Positions 8,021-18,040 are shown, numbered from the stretch's first letter. The stretch is 64,000 nt of DNA from Nocardia aurantiaca (GCF_009708175.1 NZ_WMBB01000001.1:186001-250000); one strand, 5' to 3'. Program-made: numbers and translations. Notes: a model not told the origin generated them from the sequence alone.

Positions 8021-9226
8021 TCAGAAGAACCATCCGAGTTCGGCGTCGCGTTCGGCGGTGAATGCCTCGTCGAAGGCGCGGAGCACGGCCGCGTCCTTGG
8101 CCTGGATTCGGTTGGCGGCGGCGAAGACCTTGGCCCGGTAGCCGCCGAAGTAGAGACTGCCCAGCACGTCGATGCCGAGCTCGAGGTCGGGCGTGCGGTC
8201 GGTGCGGGCGCACTCGGCGACGCCGTCGCGCACGCGCAGGGCGAAGCTGCCGCCCGCGTCCCGGAACGGATCGTCCACCGACAGCACCAGATCCAGATCC
8301 CGCTGGTAGGTGCGGGCGGTCAGGGCGGCGGGGATGTCCATGATGCGGGTCCACAGCGCGTCGTGGCGGCCGGTGACGCGCACCAGGCGCGGGTTCGTCA
8401 CCAGGTAGGGGAGCGGATCGTGGTCGCTGAGGGTCGCTTCGACGGTGTGCACCAGATCCAGGCTGAGCAGGATCCGCCACAGCGCGGCATGGGCTTCGGC
8501 GGTGACGGCGCGCACTTCGCGGACGGTGGCGATGTTCTTGTCCTCATGCCAGGCGCGGCGCAGGATGGCGTAGCCGTCCGGGTGGATCAGGAAGAACTGG
8601 GGCGAGCTCTCCTCGTTCTGCACCGCGTCGGCGAAGAACCGCTGCTGCCAGCGGCCCTCGGGCCGCGCCTGGGCGCCGGGCACCAGCCGCCGCCAGCGGT
8701 CGTAGATCTCGGGCAGCCGTACCTTGGCCTCGTCCAGCGAGGCGACCTGCACGCCGCCGGGATCCGGTGTGGTGGGCCGGAATTCGGCGGTGCGGCCGCG
8801 CACCGAGATCTCGTTCGCGACAATGGACGGGCCGTAGCCGAAGCGGCCGTAGATGGTGCCCTCACTGGCGGTGAAGATGGTGAGCGGAACGCGCTCGGCC
8901 TCGGTGCGCCGATGCTGCTCGGTGTAGAGCGCCCGCAGAATGCCGCGCCGCCGATGGGTGGGCGCGACCACCACGCTGGTGACGCCGCACGCCTGAACGG
9001 TGCGCGCGCCCGGAACGGTGACGGTCATGGTGCGGTCGTTGGTGTGCCCGACGATGCGATCGCCGTCCACGGCCACCAGGGCCCGTTCGATGGGAAAGAC
9101 CTGTCCGACGTATTCCAGATCGGCCGGGCCGAGCCGCATCCCGAAGCAGACCTCCGACAATCGGACGATCTCCGCCCGCTCATCCGCTCGCGCCGAACGC
9201 ACGGTAACGCCATTCGTCGATGCCAT
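8021..9226 (-). CDS. eis: Eis-like GNAT N-acetyltransferase
   Basis: 401 residues, the normal Eis length. The N-terminal GNAT domain has SVVVAPTHRRRGILRALYTEQ, the acetyl-CoA pyrophosphate loop. The middle domain holds the Eis-type FTASEGTIYGRFGYGPS. The protein ends in WFF; in Eis the C-terminal carboxylate serves in catalysis, and that terminal Phe is kept. Eis proteins acetylate amines, including aminoglycosides and host peptides, as hexamers. Whether this one modifies drugs cannot be told from sequence. The gene starts at an ATG and faces a 500-bp non-coding stretch. Confidence 0.85.
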   Translation of the reverse strand: MASTNGVTVRSARADERAEIVRLSEVCFGMRLGPADLEYVGQVFPIERALVAVDGDRIVGHTNDRTMTVTVPGARTVQACGVTSVVVAPTHRRRGILRALYTEQHRRTEAERVPLTIFTASEGTIYGRFGYGPSIVANEISVRGRTAEFRPTTPDPGGVQVASLDEAKVRLPEIYDRWRRLVPGAQARPEGRWQQRFFADAVQNEESSPQFFLIHPDGYAILRRAWHEDKNIATVREVRAVTAEAHAALWRILLSLDLVHTVEATLSDHDPLPYLVTNPRLVRVTGRHDALWTRIMDIPAALTARTYQRDLDLVLSVDDPFRDAGGSFALRVRDGVAECARTDRTPDLELGIDVLGSLYFGGYRAKVFAAANRIQAKDAAVLRAFDEAFTAERDAELGWFF

Positions 9227-9269
9227 ACTCCGAACATCCCATGAGTTTCCGGCGACCGCACCCGATTTT

Positions 9270-9314
9270 CTCCGGTGTCACCTGCCGCCCCCGCCGCGGC
9301 AGGTGACACCGGAG
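9270..9314. other. Perfect 19-bp inverted repeat in the gene-poor stretch
   Basis: CTCCGGTGTCACCTGCCGC (9270-9288) and its exact complement (9296-9314) flank a seven-base loop. The stem would be extremely stable. It lies 44 bases upstream of the Eis-like start and downstream of the 32-residue peptide gene on the same strand, so it could end the peptide transcript; there is no T run. Confidence 0.75.
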
Positions 9315-9320
9315 TTCGGG

Positions 9321-9450
9321 TCCCCGACCCCTTGCCCCCGACCCCGTTGCCCCCAGGTCCCCCGGTCCCCCCGGGTCCCCCGGCCCCCCGATCTCCCGCA
9401 TCCCCCGATTCCCTTTCCCCTGGAACCCCCCTTCCCCCGGTCCCCCCGAA
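9321..9450. other. C-rich tract (G-rich on minus strand)
   Basis: About 130 bp made of runs of four to six C separated by one to five other bases, with around twenty runs. The minus strand could form G-quadruplexes and the plus strand i-motifs. No reading frame here looks coding. It would be the 3' region of a transcript from the 32-residue peptide gene. Confidence 0.7.
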
Positions 9451-9454
9451 CCAG

Positions 9455-9553
9455 TTACGGGTGCGTCAGCACTCCGATGATGTTGAGGATGTTGCCGATC
9501 GCGGCCGTGGCATTGGCGGCGATGGACGATCCGAGATCCAGCAGACCCAGCAT
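9455..9553 (-). CDS. Putative 32-residue amphipathic peptide gene
   Basis: An ATG at 9553 preceded by AGGAAGAGGGG, six bases away, opens a 32-codon frame ending in TAA. The peptide starts MLGLLDLGSS and continues with IAANATAAIGNILNIIGVLTHP: small, Ala/Ile/Leu/Asn rich, with one acidic residue, likely a membrane-active or amphipathic helix. The ribosome site is among the best in the window. I do not recognise a family. The reading frame could be chance, but a strong site, proper stop and a non-random composition argue for a real gene. Confidence 0.5.
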   Translation of the reverse strand: MLGLLDLGSSIAANATAAIGNILNIIGVLTHP

Positions 9554-9683
9554 TGTGTTCCCCTCTTCCTCATGTATGCCCCTGCGGCGCATACCTTTTC
9601 GGTGTCAGTGAGTTCGTTTCCGGCTCACGGGAACAAGATTGCCGCCCCACCCCAGCGAGATCCTTAACAAGTCCTTGTAAACG

Positions 9684-9717
9684 AAAAACCCCGCCGCAAC
9701 GATGCGTTGCGGCGGGG
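9684..9717 (-). terminator. Intrinsic terminator of gltA
   Basis: Read on the minus strand, CCCCGCCGCAAC and GTTGCGGCGGGG form a perfect 12-bp stem with a five-base loop, followed directly by five T. It lies 37 bases after the gltA stop. Confidence 0.9.
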
Positions 9718-9754
9718 TTGTCCGGAAACCCTTCGGGCGCAGGGCCCGTCCGTG

Positions 9755-11068
<1,314 letters not shown>

Positions 11069-11092
11069 GGAAGGATCCCTCTCAGGCTTGTA

Positions 11093-11098
11093 ACCGTA
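11093..11098 (-). promoter_or_regulatory. Probable -10 of gltA
   Basis: Minus-strand TACGGT fits TANNNT and would start transcription about 18 bases before the GTG, leaving room for the ribosome site. No good -35 is seen at 16-18 bp. Confidence 0.4.
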
Positions 11099-11255
11099 GG
11101 CATCGGACGCGGGTCGGCGCGCGATGCGCTCGAGTCAACGCTAGCCGCTGTCCACTACGCCCGACCAATGAGGGTGGCTCTTTTGCTACCTCACAGTCAC
11201 ATCGTTCGCAGGTGAGGAGAGCGGCGGTCATGTGCTATGTGCATGGACTCCGAAA

Positions 11256-12539
11256 TCAGGCGAGCTGCACCTCCGAATGGCCATGTGCCACCCGGTAGCG
11301 CACGAACGCCGGAAATGCCACGGCCGAGATCATCATGCCGATCACGACCAGGACGCCACCGCCGGCCGCCGCTGCCGCGGTACCCACCGCCGCCGCCGTG
11401 AAACCGTGCGCAACATCACCGATGCGCGGTCCACCCGCCACGACGACGATGAACACCCCTTGTAGCCGTCCACGCATCTCGTCGGTGGCCACCGACTGCA
11501 GCATGGTGGTGCGCAGGGCCGCCGAGAACATGTCCACCGCGCCGCCGAAGGCCAGGCAGGCCAGCGCGATCCAGAGCGCGAGCGTCACGCTGAGCCCGTG
11601 CCCCACCAGGCCCACGGCCAGGCCGAACCCGATCATGCCCGCGCCCCACAGCACGATGCACACCATCACGGCCAGTCCCTGCTGCCGCACCCGCGACAGC
11701 CAGCCCGAGAACACCCCGCCCAGCACCGCGCCCACCGACATGGCCGCGAACAGCAGGCCCAGAGCCGTTCCGCCGGAAGCGGAATCGCCGAAGCTGTCCT
11801 GAGCGATCTGCGGGAACAGGGCACGCGGCATGCCGAACACCATGGCCACCACGTCCACCGCGAAGGAGGCCAGCAGGATGCGCTGGGTGGCCAGATAGGC
11901 GAAGCCGTCGAACACCTCACGCAGGCCCGCGCGCCGGGCCTCGCCGTGCGGCGGAACGGGTGGCAGCCGCCAGGTGGCCCACAGCGTGGCCAGCAGCGCG
12001 ATGGAATCGAGTAGATACAGCGTGGCCAGGCCCGCGAACGGAATCAGCATGCCCGCCAGCACCGGTCCGGCGATCGCGCCGAACTGAATGACGGTCATGC
12101 TCAGCGAATTGGCCGCGGGCAGCTGTTCGGGTGGCAGCAAGCGCGGGTAGATGGCGCTGCGCGCGGGCTGGTTCATGGCGAAGAACGCCTGCTGCACCGA
12201 GAACAGGACCAGCACCACCCAGGCGTTGTTCAGTCCGGCCGCGGCCTGCGCCCAGAAGGCCAGCGAGGTCAGACCCGTGCCCGCGCCGGTGATGAGCAGC
12301 ATCTGGCGGCGGTCCATGGCGTCGGCGAGCGCGCCGCCCCAGAGACCGAAGACGATGAGCGGGATGAGGCCGAAGAGCCCGGCCAAGCCGACATACGAAG
12401 AGCTGTGGGTGATGTCGTAGAGCTGCTTGGGAACGGCTACGACCGACAGCTGCGCGCCGATCACGGTGACGATGCCGGTGGTCCACAACCGGCGGTAATC
12501 AGGATTCCGTAATGGAGTTATGTCGGCGAGCAGCTTCAC
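11256..12539 (-). CDS. MFS exporter, EntS-like
   Basis: 427 residues with about twelve hydrophobic helices. The N-terminus PLRNPDYRRLWTTGIVTVIGAQLSVVAVPKQLYDITHSS and the loop WGGALADAMDRRQMLLIT are typical of the enterobactin-exporter (EntS) branch of the major facilitator superfamily. Likely a proton-driven efflux protein in the plasma membrane; the substrate (siderophore or drug) is not evident. The GTG at 12539 has TAGGTT six bases upstream (12546-12551), so translation is probably leaderless. No siderophore genes are adjacent. Confidence 0.85.
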   Translation of the reverse strand: MKLLADITPLRNPDYRRLWTTGIVTVIGAQLSVVAVPKQLYDITHSSSYVGLAGLFGLIPLIVFGLWGGALADAMDRRQMLLITGAGTGLTSLAFWAQAAAGLNNAWVVLVLFSVQQAFFAMNQPARSAIYPRLLPPEQLPAANSLSMTVIQFGAIAGPVLAGMLIPFAGLATLYLLDSIALLATLWATWRLPPVPPHGEARRAGLREVFDGFAYLATQRILLASFAVDVVAMVFGMPRALFPQIAQDSFGDSASGGTALGLLFAAMSVGAVLGGVFSGWLSRVRQQGLAVMVCIVLWGAGMIGFGLAVGLVGHGLSVTLALWIALACLAFGGAVDMFSAALRTTMLQSVATDEMRGRLQGVFIVVVAGGPRIGDVAHGFTAAAVGTAAAAAGGGVLVVIGMMISAVAFPAFVRYRVAHGHSEVQLA

Positions 12540-12715
12540 CGACCCAACCTAGCCAGGCGATGGGGCGCTCGGCTAGGTATTTTGGACCGATCATCCCACC
12601 ATTTGAACGTGAGATATCCAACTCTTCGACGCCTCGGCGGGGCCCCGGGAAGCCCCGGTGGTGGACAGGGGGTTCGATGGAGCCCCTGGGAGTCACGAGA
12701 GACGCGGAAACCCCA

Positions 12716-13441
12716 TCAGGGTTGCAGGCGTTCGATTTTCATGGCCGAGACGTCGGCGTTGCCCGGTTCGACGGTGACCCGGATGCGGTTGTGCATGCGG
12801 CTGCGGCGGCCCTGCCAGAACTCGACGGTCTCCGGCCTGATCTGGAATCCGCCCCAGAACGGTGGCACCGGAATGTCGTCGACCTCGGCGAACCGGGCCG
12901 TGGTCTCGTCCATGCGCCGGTCCAGGTCGGCGCGGGAGGCGATGGGTCGCGACTGCTCCGAGGCCCACGCACCCAGGCGGGATCCGCGCGGGCGGGAATG
13001 CCAGTACGCCTCGGTGGCCTCGGCCGGGATCCGGTGAACCGGGCCGCGCACCGTCACCTGCCGCCCCATGGCAGGCCACACGAAAGTGGCCGAGGCATAC
13101 GGGGTTCGGGTCAGCTGGCGGCCCTTGAATGATTCATAATTCGTGTAAAAAGTCACACCTTCGGGAGAAAGCCCCTTGCACAGGACAGTTCGCGACGAGG
13201 GGCGCGGACCGGTCTCGGTGATCTCGACCGTGCTCAGCACCATGGCGTTCGGATCGATCATGCCCGCGCTGGTGGCGTCCTCGATCCAGTTGCGCAGCAA
13301 CGGCTCCCAGCCGTCGATCAACCAGGTCTCGTCGAGATCGGTGTCCAGGTCGGGGTGGTTGTCGCCCTGATCGACTCCGTACTCGACGCGCAGGGCCCTC
13401 AGATCGAGGTCGGGCGTGGGGAATTTCTCCTGGTCAACCAT
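12716..13441 (-). CDS. pdxH: Pyridoxamine 5'-phosphate oxidase
   Basis: 241 residues from the ATG at 13441. PdxH oxidises pyridoxamine or pyridoxine phosphate to pyridoxal phosphate with FMN and oxygen. Typical motifs: [58 protein letters not shown] and the C-terminal [20 protein letters not shown] with RMHNRI. TAACGT at 13449-13454 lies seven bases before the ATG, so a leaderless start is likely and the longer in-frame GTG-type extension is rejected. It diverges from citA across a perfect palindrome. Confidence 0.95.
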   Translation of the reverse strand: MVDQEKFPTPDLDLRALRVEYGVDQGDNHPDLDTDLDETWLIDGWEPLLRNWIEDATSAGMIDPNAMVLSTVEITETGPRPSSRTVLCKGLSPEGVTFYTNYESFKGRQLTRTPYASATFVWPAMGRQVTVRGPVHRIPAEATEAYWHSRPRGSRLGAWASEQSRPIASRADLDRRMDETTARFAEVDDIPVPPFWGGFQIRPETVEFWQGRRSRMHNRIRVTVEPGNADVSAMKIERLQP

Positions 13442-13448
13442 GGGGCAG

Positions 13449-13479
13449 ACGTTACTCCGGAGTAATGCGGGGTTAAGCT
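13449..13479. promoter_or_regulatory. Palindrome and promoters between pdxH and citA
   Basis: TTACTCCGGAGTAA (13452-13465) is a perfect 14-bp palindrome. Its left half overlaps the pdxH -10 (minus-strand TAACGT, 13449-13454). On the plus strand TAAGCT (13474-13479) could be the citA -10, with the palindrome covering its -35. A protein bound here could control both genes. Confidence 0.5.
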
Positions 13480-13541
13480 CCAGGTGATCGGCGTGGCCTC
13501 CCAGAGATCGGGCGGCCCGACTTTGCAAGGAGAGTCACAAC

Positions 13542-14684
13542 ATGACTGCCAGCGCTGCGGTTCCAAGTTCAGTCGTCCCCGAAGGCTTCGTGAGCGGTCT
13601 CGAAGGAGTAGTGGCCTTCACCACCGAGATCGCCGAACCGGACAAGGACGGTGGTGCGCTCCGGTACCGCGGCGTCGACATCGAGGACCTCGTCGGGAGT
13701 CGGGTCACCTTCGGTGACGTGTGGGCCCTGCTGGTCGACGGTGAGTTCGGCCGCGGCCTGCCGCCCGCCGAGCCGTTCCCGCTGCCGGTGCACACCGGCG
13801 ACGTGCGCGTCGACGTGCAGGCCGGTCTGGCCATGCTGGCCCCGATCTGGGGCTACGAGCCGCTGCTGGACATCGACGACGACACCGCCCGCGAGAACCT
13901 CGCCCGTGCCTCGGTCATGGCGCTGTCCTACGTCGCGCAGTCGGCGCGCGGCATCTACCAGCCGGCCGTGCCGCAGCGGAAGATCGACGGCTGCACCACC
14001 ATCACCGAGCGATTCATGACCCGCTGGAAGGGTGATCCGGACCCGCGCCACATCGAGGCCATCGACGCCTACTGGGTGTCGGCCGCGGAACACGGCATGA
14101 ACGCCTCCACCTTCACCGCCCGCGTCATCGCCTCCACCGGCGCCGACGTGGCGGCCTCGCTGTCGGGCGCCATCGGCGCGATGTCCGGCCCGCTGCACGG
14201 CGGCGCCCCCGCCCGCGTGCTGCCCATGATCGAGGCGGTCGAGAAGTCCGGTGACGCGCGGGCGCTGGTCAAGGGCATCCTGGACCGCAAGGAGAAGCTG
14301 ATGGGCTTCGGCCACCGGGTCTACCGCGCCGAGGACCCGCGCGCCCGGGTGCTGCGCGCCACCGCCAAGCGCCTCGACGCCCCGCGCTACGAGGTCGCCG
14401 CGGCCCTGGAGCAGGCCGCCCTGGCCGAGCTGCGCGAGCGCCGCCCCGACCGCGCCATCGAGACCAATGTCGAGTTCTGGGCCGCCGTGATCCTGGACTT
14501 CGCCGAGGTCCCGGCGCACATGATGCCCGCCATGTTCACCTGCGGCCGTACCGCCGGCTGGTGTGCCCACATCCTCGAACAGAAGAAGCTGGGCAAGCTG
14601 GTCCGCCCGGCCGCCATCTACACCGGCCCGGCTCCGCGCAAGCCGGAGGCCGTCCCGGGCTGGGACCTGGTGTCGCACAAGTAA
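13542..14684 (+). CDS. citA: Citrate synthase 2 (CitA type)
   Basis: 380 residues, shorter than gltA and of the dimeric CitA/Rv0889c or 2-methylcitrate-synthase-like form. Sequence marks: GGALRYRGVDIEDL, AAEHGMNASTFTARVIASTGAD with the first catalytic His, GPLHGGAPARVL, LMGFGHRVYRAEDPRAR with the second His, and the C-terminal TGPAPRK. AAGGAGAGT stands about seven bases before the ATG. Activity on acetyl-CoA versus propionyl-CoA cannot be settled by eye. A strong hairpin terminator follows. Confidence 0.9.
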   Translation: MTASAAVPSSVVPEGFVSGLEGVVAFTTEIAEPDKDGGALRYRGVDIEDLVGSRVTFGDVWALLVDGEFGRGLPPAEPFPLPVHTGDVRVDVQAGLAMLAPIWGYEPLLDIDDDTARENLARASVMALSYVAQSARGIYQPAVPQRKIDGCTTITERFMTRWKGDPDPRHIEAIDAYWVSAAEHGMNASTFTARVIASTGADVAASLSGAIGAMSGPLHGGAPARVLPMIEAVEKSGDARALVKGILDRKEKLMGFGHRVYRAEDPRARVLRATAKRLDAPRYEVAAALEQAALAELRERRPDRAIETNVEFWAAVILDFAEVPAHMMPAMFTCGRTAGWCAHILEQKKLGKLVRPAAIYTGPAPRKPEAVPGWDLVSHK

Positions 14685-14697
14685 TTCGACGGAAGAA

Positions 14698-14738
14698 CGA
14701 TGGCCCGCAGCGAAAAATGCTGCGGGCCATCGTTGTCG
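14698..14738 (+). terminator. Terminator after citA
   Basis: CGATGGCCCGCAGC (14698-14711) pairs perfectly with GCTGCGGGCCATCG (14719-14732) around loop GAAAAAT; a short T-containing stretch (TTGTC) follows. Confidence 0.85.
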
Positions 14739-14827
14739 GATTCGGAGCGGATAACCCGGGATCCGGGGCAGCCCCGAAATCCGCGGGGTTGAGCGGGTAA
14801 AGCCCCTTGGGAGCTACGAAAGTTGGT

Positions 14828-15604
14828 TCACGCCTTGACGACGATCGTGCCCACGGCCTTGTCGGCGAAGGTTTGCTTCTTGTCGTCCCACAGCGGCCAC
14901 AGGAAGCCCACGTAGCAGGGGAGGGCGTCGATGACGTGTAGCAGGCGGCGGCCGAAGGCCAGCCCCATGCCGACCGGCTGCCCGGTGGCCTCGCGGATCA
15001 GCCTGATGCCCGCCACCTTCTTGCCGGGGGTCTGCCCGGTGGTGCCCTCCATATAGGACAGGAACAGTGTGCCGCCGAGGCCGACCACGATGACCAGCAG
15101 CAGGCAGATCCAGCCCAGCGCGTTGTAACCACCACCGCTGCAGACGGTGTGGTAGGTGCCCGGGGTGACGGTGCACTTCGGCTCGGCGGTGCCCGCGGTG
15201 CCGGCCACGATGTCCAGGATCCAGGCGGGCACGACGGTGATCAGAGCGTCGACGACGTATGCCCCGACTCGGGCGCCCCAGCTCGCGTACTGTGCCCCGT
15301 ACCCCCCGAACGGAGCATAGACGGGCTGGGGAACGCCATAGGCGGGCTGCGGCGCGCCGTACGCGGGTTGCGACGCGCCGTAAGCGGGTTGCGGTGCGCC
15401 GTAGGCCGGTGCGGCCTCGTAGCCGGGCTGGGGCACCCCGTACCCGGGCTGCGGTGCGCCGTAAGTGGGCTGGGGAGCCCCGTACGCGGGTTGCGGTGCG
15501 CCGTAAGCGGGTTGGGGGGCGCCGTAGCCGGGCGCGGGCTGGTCGGCGGGCGGGTAGCCGTAGCCGGGCTGCTGCTGCGGATACGGGTTGTTCGGGTATG
15601 TCAA
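14828..15604 (-). CDS. RDD-family membrane protein with PYGAPQ repeat head
   Basis: 258 residues from a TTG at 15604, chosen because GGAAG precedes it and the homologous RDD gene at 23237 starts the same way (MTY). Residues 3-100 are about ten units of (Q)PAYGAPQ, a disordered Pro/Tyr/Gln/Gly head. The RDD domain follows: [31 protein letters not shown] and [14 protein letters not shown], with three or four membrane helices. RDD proteins are poorly understood; some act as ion transporters. It converges on citA. Confidence 0.85.
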   Translation of the reverse strand: MTYPNNPYPQQQPGYGYPPADQPAPGYGAPQPAYGAPQPAYGAPQPTYGAPQPGYGVPQPGYEAAPAYGAPQPAYGASQPAYGAPQPAYGVPQPVYAPFGGYGAQYASWGARVGAYVVDALITVVPAWILDIVAGTAGTAEPKCTVTPGTYHTVCSGGGYNALGWICLLLVIVVGLGGTLFLSYMEGTTGQTPGKKVAGIRLIREATGQPVGMGLAFGRRLLHVIDALPCYVGFLWPLWDDKKQTFADKAVGTIVVKA

Positions 15605-15719
15605 TGCGCTTCCTTGCAGAAGGGTCGTTTCGGTCGGGCAGGCTACAGTCTGGAGCAATCGGGCCTTGGAAATGAACTGGAAATCGATCACGGCCGCTCG
15701 GCCGGGCCGGTAGCGTGCG

Positions 15720-15911
15720 GTGAAGGCGGCCGGAAATGGGCTCGAGATGCGAATACGCTGTGAACGCTGCGAGATTGCTGTTTCGCTCGACGACCCCGCG
15801 CCGATCGCCTCGTGCGCAGACATTTTCTGTGAATCCTGCGGTCGAACAATGGATTACGTCCGCCCCAACTATGGTGGCGAACCGGTTGCCGGACCGCGAC
15901 GGTTGAAATAA
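15720..15911 (+). CDS. DUF1272-like small Cys-rich protein, degenerate zinc site
   Basis: 63 residues from a GTG at 15720; an internal ATG at 15747 is also possible and the family core begins at [13 protein letters not shown]1272 proteins are small zinc-finger-like proteins with three Cys clusters. Here RCERC and [10 protein letters not shown] remain, but the last cluster, normally CPNC, reads RPNY, so two expected metal ligands are lost. Such a change suggests either altered metal binding or decay. It lies between RDD and the deacetylase gene, divergent from the former. Confidence 0.6.
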   Translation: MKAAGNGLEMRIRCERCEIAVSLDDPAPIASCADIFCESCGRTMDYVRPNYGGEPVAGPRRLK

Positions 15912-15961
15912 CCCTGATCGCGGTGCTGGCTACCGCGACCGGATTCACATAACCTGCACCG

Positions 15962-16831
15962 GTGCTCGTCACAGGACTTTCCAGGCGCGGCTTCTTCGCC
16001 GCGGGCGCGGCGCTCGCCGCGAGCCTCGTCACCGCCGGATGCGGTGTGGCGAACGGCAATTCGTCCGACCGCATCCTCGAACCGCCGCGCGCGGGCGCCG
16101 ATCAGGCCACTACGCCGGCGCGGTTGCCGATCGCCACGGTGTCACCGGACGCCGTGGCGGCCAAACACGCCGGTCAGAGCCCGAAGGCCTGGGGCATGGA
16201 CCTCGACGGCATCATCACCGGCTTCAACGCCACCGGCAAGCAGTTCGCCGTCACCTTCGACGCCTGCGGCGGCCCCGGCAACAACGACATCGACGAGAAC
16301 CTGCTGGCCTTCCTGCAGGCCCAGCGGATTCCGGCCACGTTGTTCCTGAACAAGCGCTGGATCGACGCCAATCCCGCCCGGGCCGGTCAGCTCGCGGCCA
16401 ACCCGCTGTTCGAGATCGGCAATCACGGCACCGCGCACTGTCCGCTGTCGGTGAACGGCCGCGCCGCCTACGAGATCGGCGGCACCGCCTCCGCCCAGGC
16501 GGCCGTGGACGAGGTGTGGGGCAACCACCAGCGCATCATCGCCCTGACCGGGCACGCGCCGCGATTCTTCCGCGCGGGCACCGCGCACTACGACGATGTG
16601 GCCGTATCGATCGTGCGGGAGCTGGGCGAGACCCCGGTCGGCTTCTCGGTCAACGCCGATTTCGGCGCGACCGCCTCCTCGGGCCAGGTCCAGTCCAATA
16701 TGATGACCGCCGAATCCGGCGGCATCTCCCTGGCGCACATGCACCGTCCCAAGTCGGGCACCGGGGCGGGGATGCTGGCCGCGCTCCCGGCACTCGCGGC
16801 CAAGGGCTTCGAATTCGTGCACCTGCCATAG
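15962..16831 (+). CDS. Tat-exported lipoprotein polysaccharide deacetylase
   Basis: 289 residues from a GTG with TAACCT six bases upstream (15950-15955), a probable leaderless start. The N-terminus has the twin-arginine motif SRRGFF, a hydrophobic core and the lipobox TAGC, so the protein should be folded in the cytosol, exported by Tat and lipid-anchored. The NodB fold follows: VTFDACGGPG carries the first catalytic Asp and metal Asp in the TFDACG variant, NHGTAHCPLS gives the H-x3-H metal site, and RFFRAGTAHYDD the Arg motif. Likely removes acetyl groups from a cell-wall glycan. Confidence 0.85.
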   Translation: MLVTGLSRRGFFAAGAALAASLVTAGCGVANGNSSDRILEPPRAGADQATTPARLPIATVSPDAVAAKHAGQSPKAWGMDLDGIITGFNATGKQFAVTFDACGGPGNNDIDENLLAFLQAQRIPATLFLNKRWIDANPARAGQLAANPLFEIGNHGTAHCPLSVNGRAAYEIGGTASAQAAVDEVWGNHQRIIALTGHAPRFFRAGTAHYDDVAVSIVRELGETPVGFSVNADFGATASSGQVQSNMMTAESGGISLAHMHRPKSGTGAGMLAALPALAAKGFEFVHLP

Positions 16832-16868
16832 CTTTTCGAGCTCTTCCGGTCGGCCCGGCCCCGGCGGT

Positions 16869-17921
16869 TCAGTGGGCGCGCGAGGCGACCCAGTCGACGG
16901 CGACGGATTCGCCGCGGTCGACGGTGAGGAACGCGACCTCCAGATGCCGGCCCAGGTCGACCAGTTCCATGGCCGACAGCGGGACCGGCCGCACCACGCG
17001 GACCCGCCACGGCGCGGGCTCGCCCCGGGCGTGCAGCTCCAGGTCCAGCCGGAGGACGGGATCGTCGCGTCCGGTGTAGTCCGCCGCGACCGGCGTGGCC
17101 GCCAGCACGGTGGCGCGGGCCCGCCGGCCGTCGGCCAGGATCTTGGCGACATCGGTACGCGAGGTCTTCTCGGGCGCGGGCAGATACAGCACCACCCGAT
17201 CGCGGTCGCCGGGGTCGACCCGGCAGCGGACGACGTCACCGGCCTGCATCCACTCTTGGTCGGCCGCATTCACCCGCTGCCGCACCCGGGTCTCGTAGGC
17301 GTCCAGGCCCTCGAGCTGGATCCGCACCCAGAACTCCCGACCCGGTTCGGCGATGTCCACATCTGGGGTCTCGGACCGTCGCCCGGCCGCCGCGCGGGCG
17401 TCGACCCGCCTCTCGCCCCGGGTGCGAAGATCCGCTGCAGGCCGCTCCCGGTCATGTGTGTCGCCGCGCTGCGTACCCGGGCTGTGGGCTCGGGTGTCCG
17501 GCTCGTCGGCGGCCGCTGTCGCGGCGGCGGCACCGCTGTCGTCGGTGCGCTGGGCGCCGGTGGTCGCGCCGAGTTCGCCTGGAGCGCGGGGGGCATCCGG
17601 AGACGCGAGGGGGCCGGGCGCCGAATCGGCCGGGGCGGGGGTGGCGTCGACGGTGGATCGGACGCTGAGGATGGTGGCGGCGCCCTCGACGCCGTGCATC
17701 AGGAGTTCGCGGCGGGCGGCGCCGTCGAGGGCGGGCCCGCGGCGGATGAGTCCGCGCGAGCCGAATTGCGAGGACAGGCGGGCCAGCAGACCGAGACGGG
17801 GCGGGGCGTCCGGCCGGCGTCGCGGCCGCCCGGAATTCGCCGCGGCGGGGGACTCCCCGGGGGCGGAACCGGGGCGCTGGTCGGCGCTGGTGCTCGGTCG
17901 CTCGTCTGCGGCCATGTCCAT
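16869..17921 (-). CDS. Unknown protein with two similar beta-rich modules
   Basis: 350 residues from the ATG at 17921, which has TACGGT eight bases upstream (17930-17935). Not recognised. A disordered Arg/Pro/Ala head (1-60) leads to LLARLSSQFGSRG and a first module, HGVEGAATILSV to GDVVRCRVDPGDRDRVVLYL, interrupted by an Ala/Asp/Arg-rich insertion. A second module runs from DGRRARATVLAA to HLEVAFLTVDRGESVAVDWV. Both modules go from a G-x-x-A-x-ATxL strand to an RVxVDxxD end, suggesting an internal duplication of a small barrel. No signal peptide. It converges on the deacetylase gene. Confidence 0.65.
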   Translation of the reverse strand: MDMAADERPSTSADQRPGSAPGESPAAANSGRPRRRPDAPPRLGLLARLSSQFGSRGLIRRGPALDGAARRELLMHGVEGAATILSVRSTVDATPAPADSAPGPLASPDAPRAPGELGATTGAQRTDDSGAAAATAAADEPDTRAHSPGTQRGDTHDRERPAADLRTRGERRVDARAAAGRRSETPDVDIAEPGREFWVRIQLEGLDAYETRVRQRVNAADQEWMQAGDVVRCRVDPGDRDRVVLYLPAPEKTSRTDVAKILADGRRARATVLAATPVAADYTGRDDPVLRLDLELHARGEPAPWRVRVVRPVPLSAMELVDLGRHLEVAFLTVDRGESVAVDWVASRAH

Positions 17922-18040
17922 GGCGGTAAACCGTAACGCGTATATGGTGTCCGCCACAGCGATACGCGCATGCCGGGGTCTGGAGTCCGCAGCATCGACC
18001 CCGGGCATACCACTGTTCTTCGCCGGGTTGTCCGAGGTAA

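Noticed and set aside
15320..15545. Regular 21-bp repeats considered as a CRISPR or minisatellite
   Set aside because: They are contiguous in-frame PAYGAPQ codons of the RDD protein, with no spacers.
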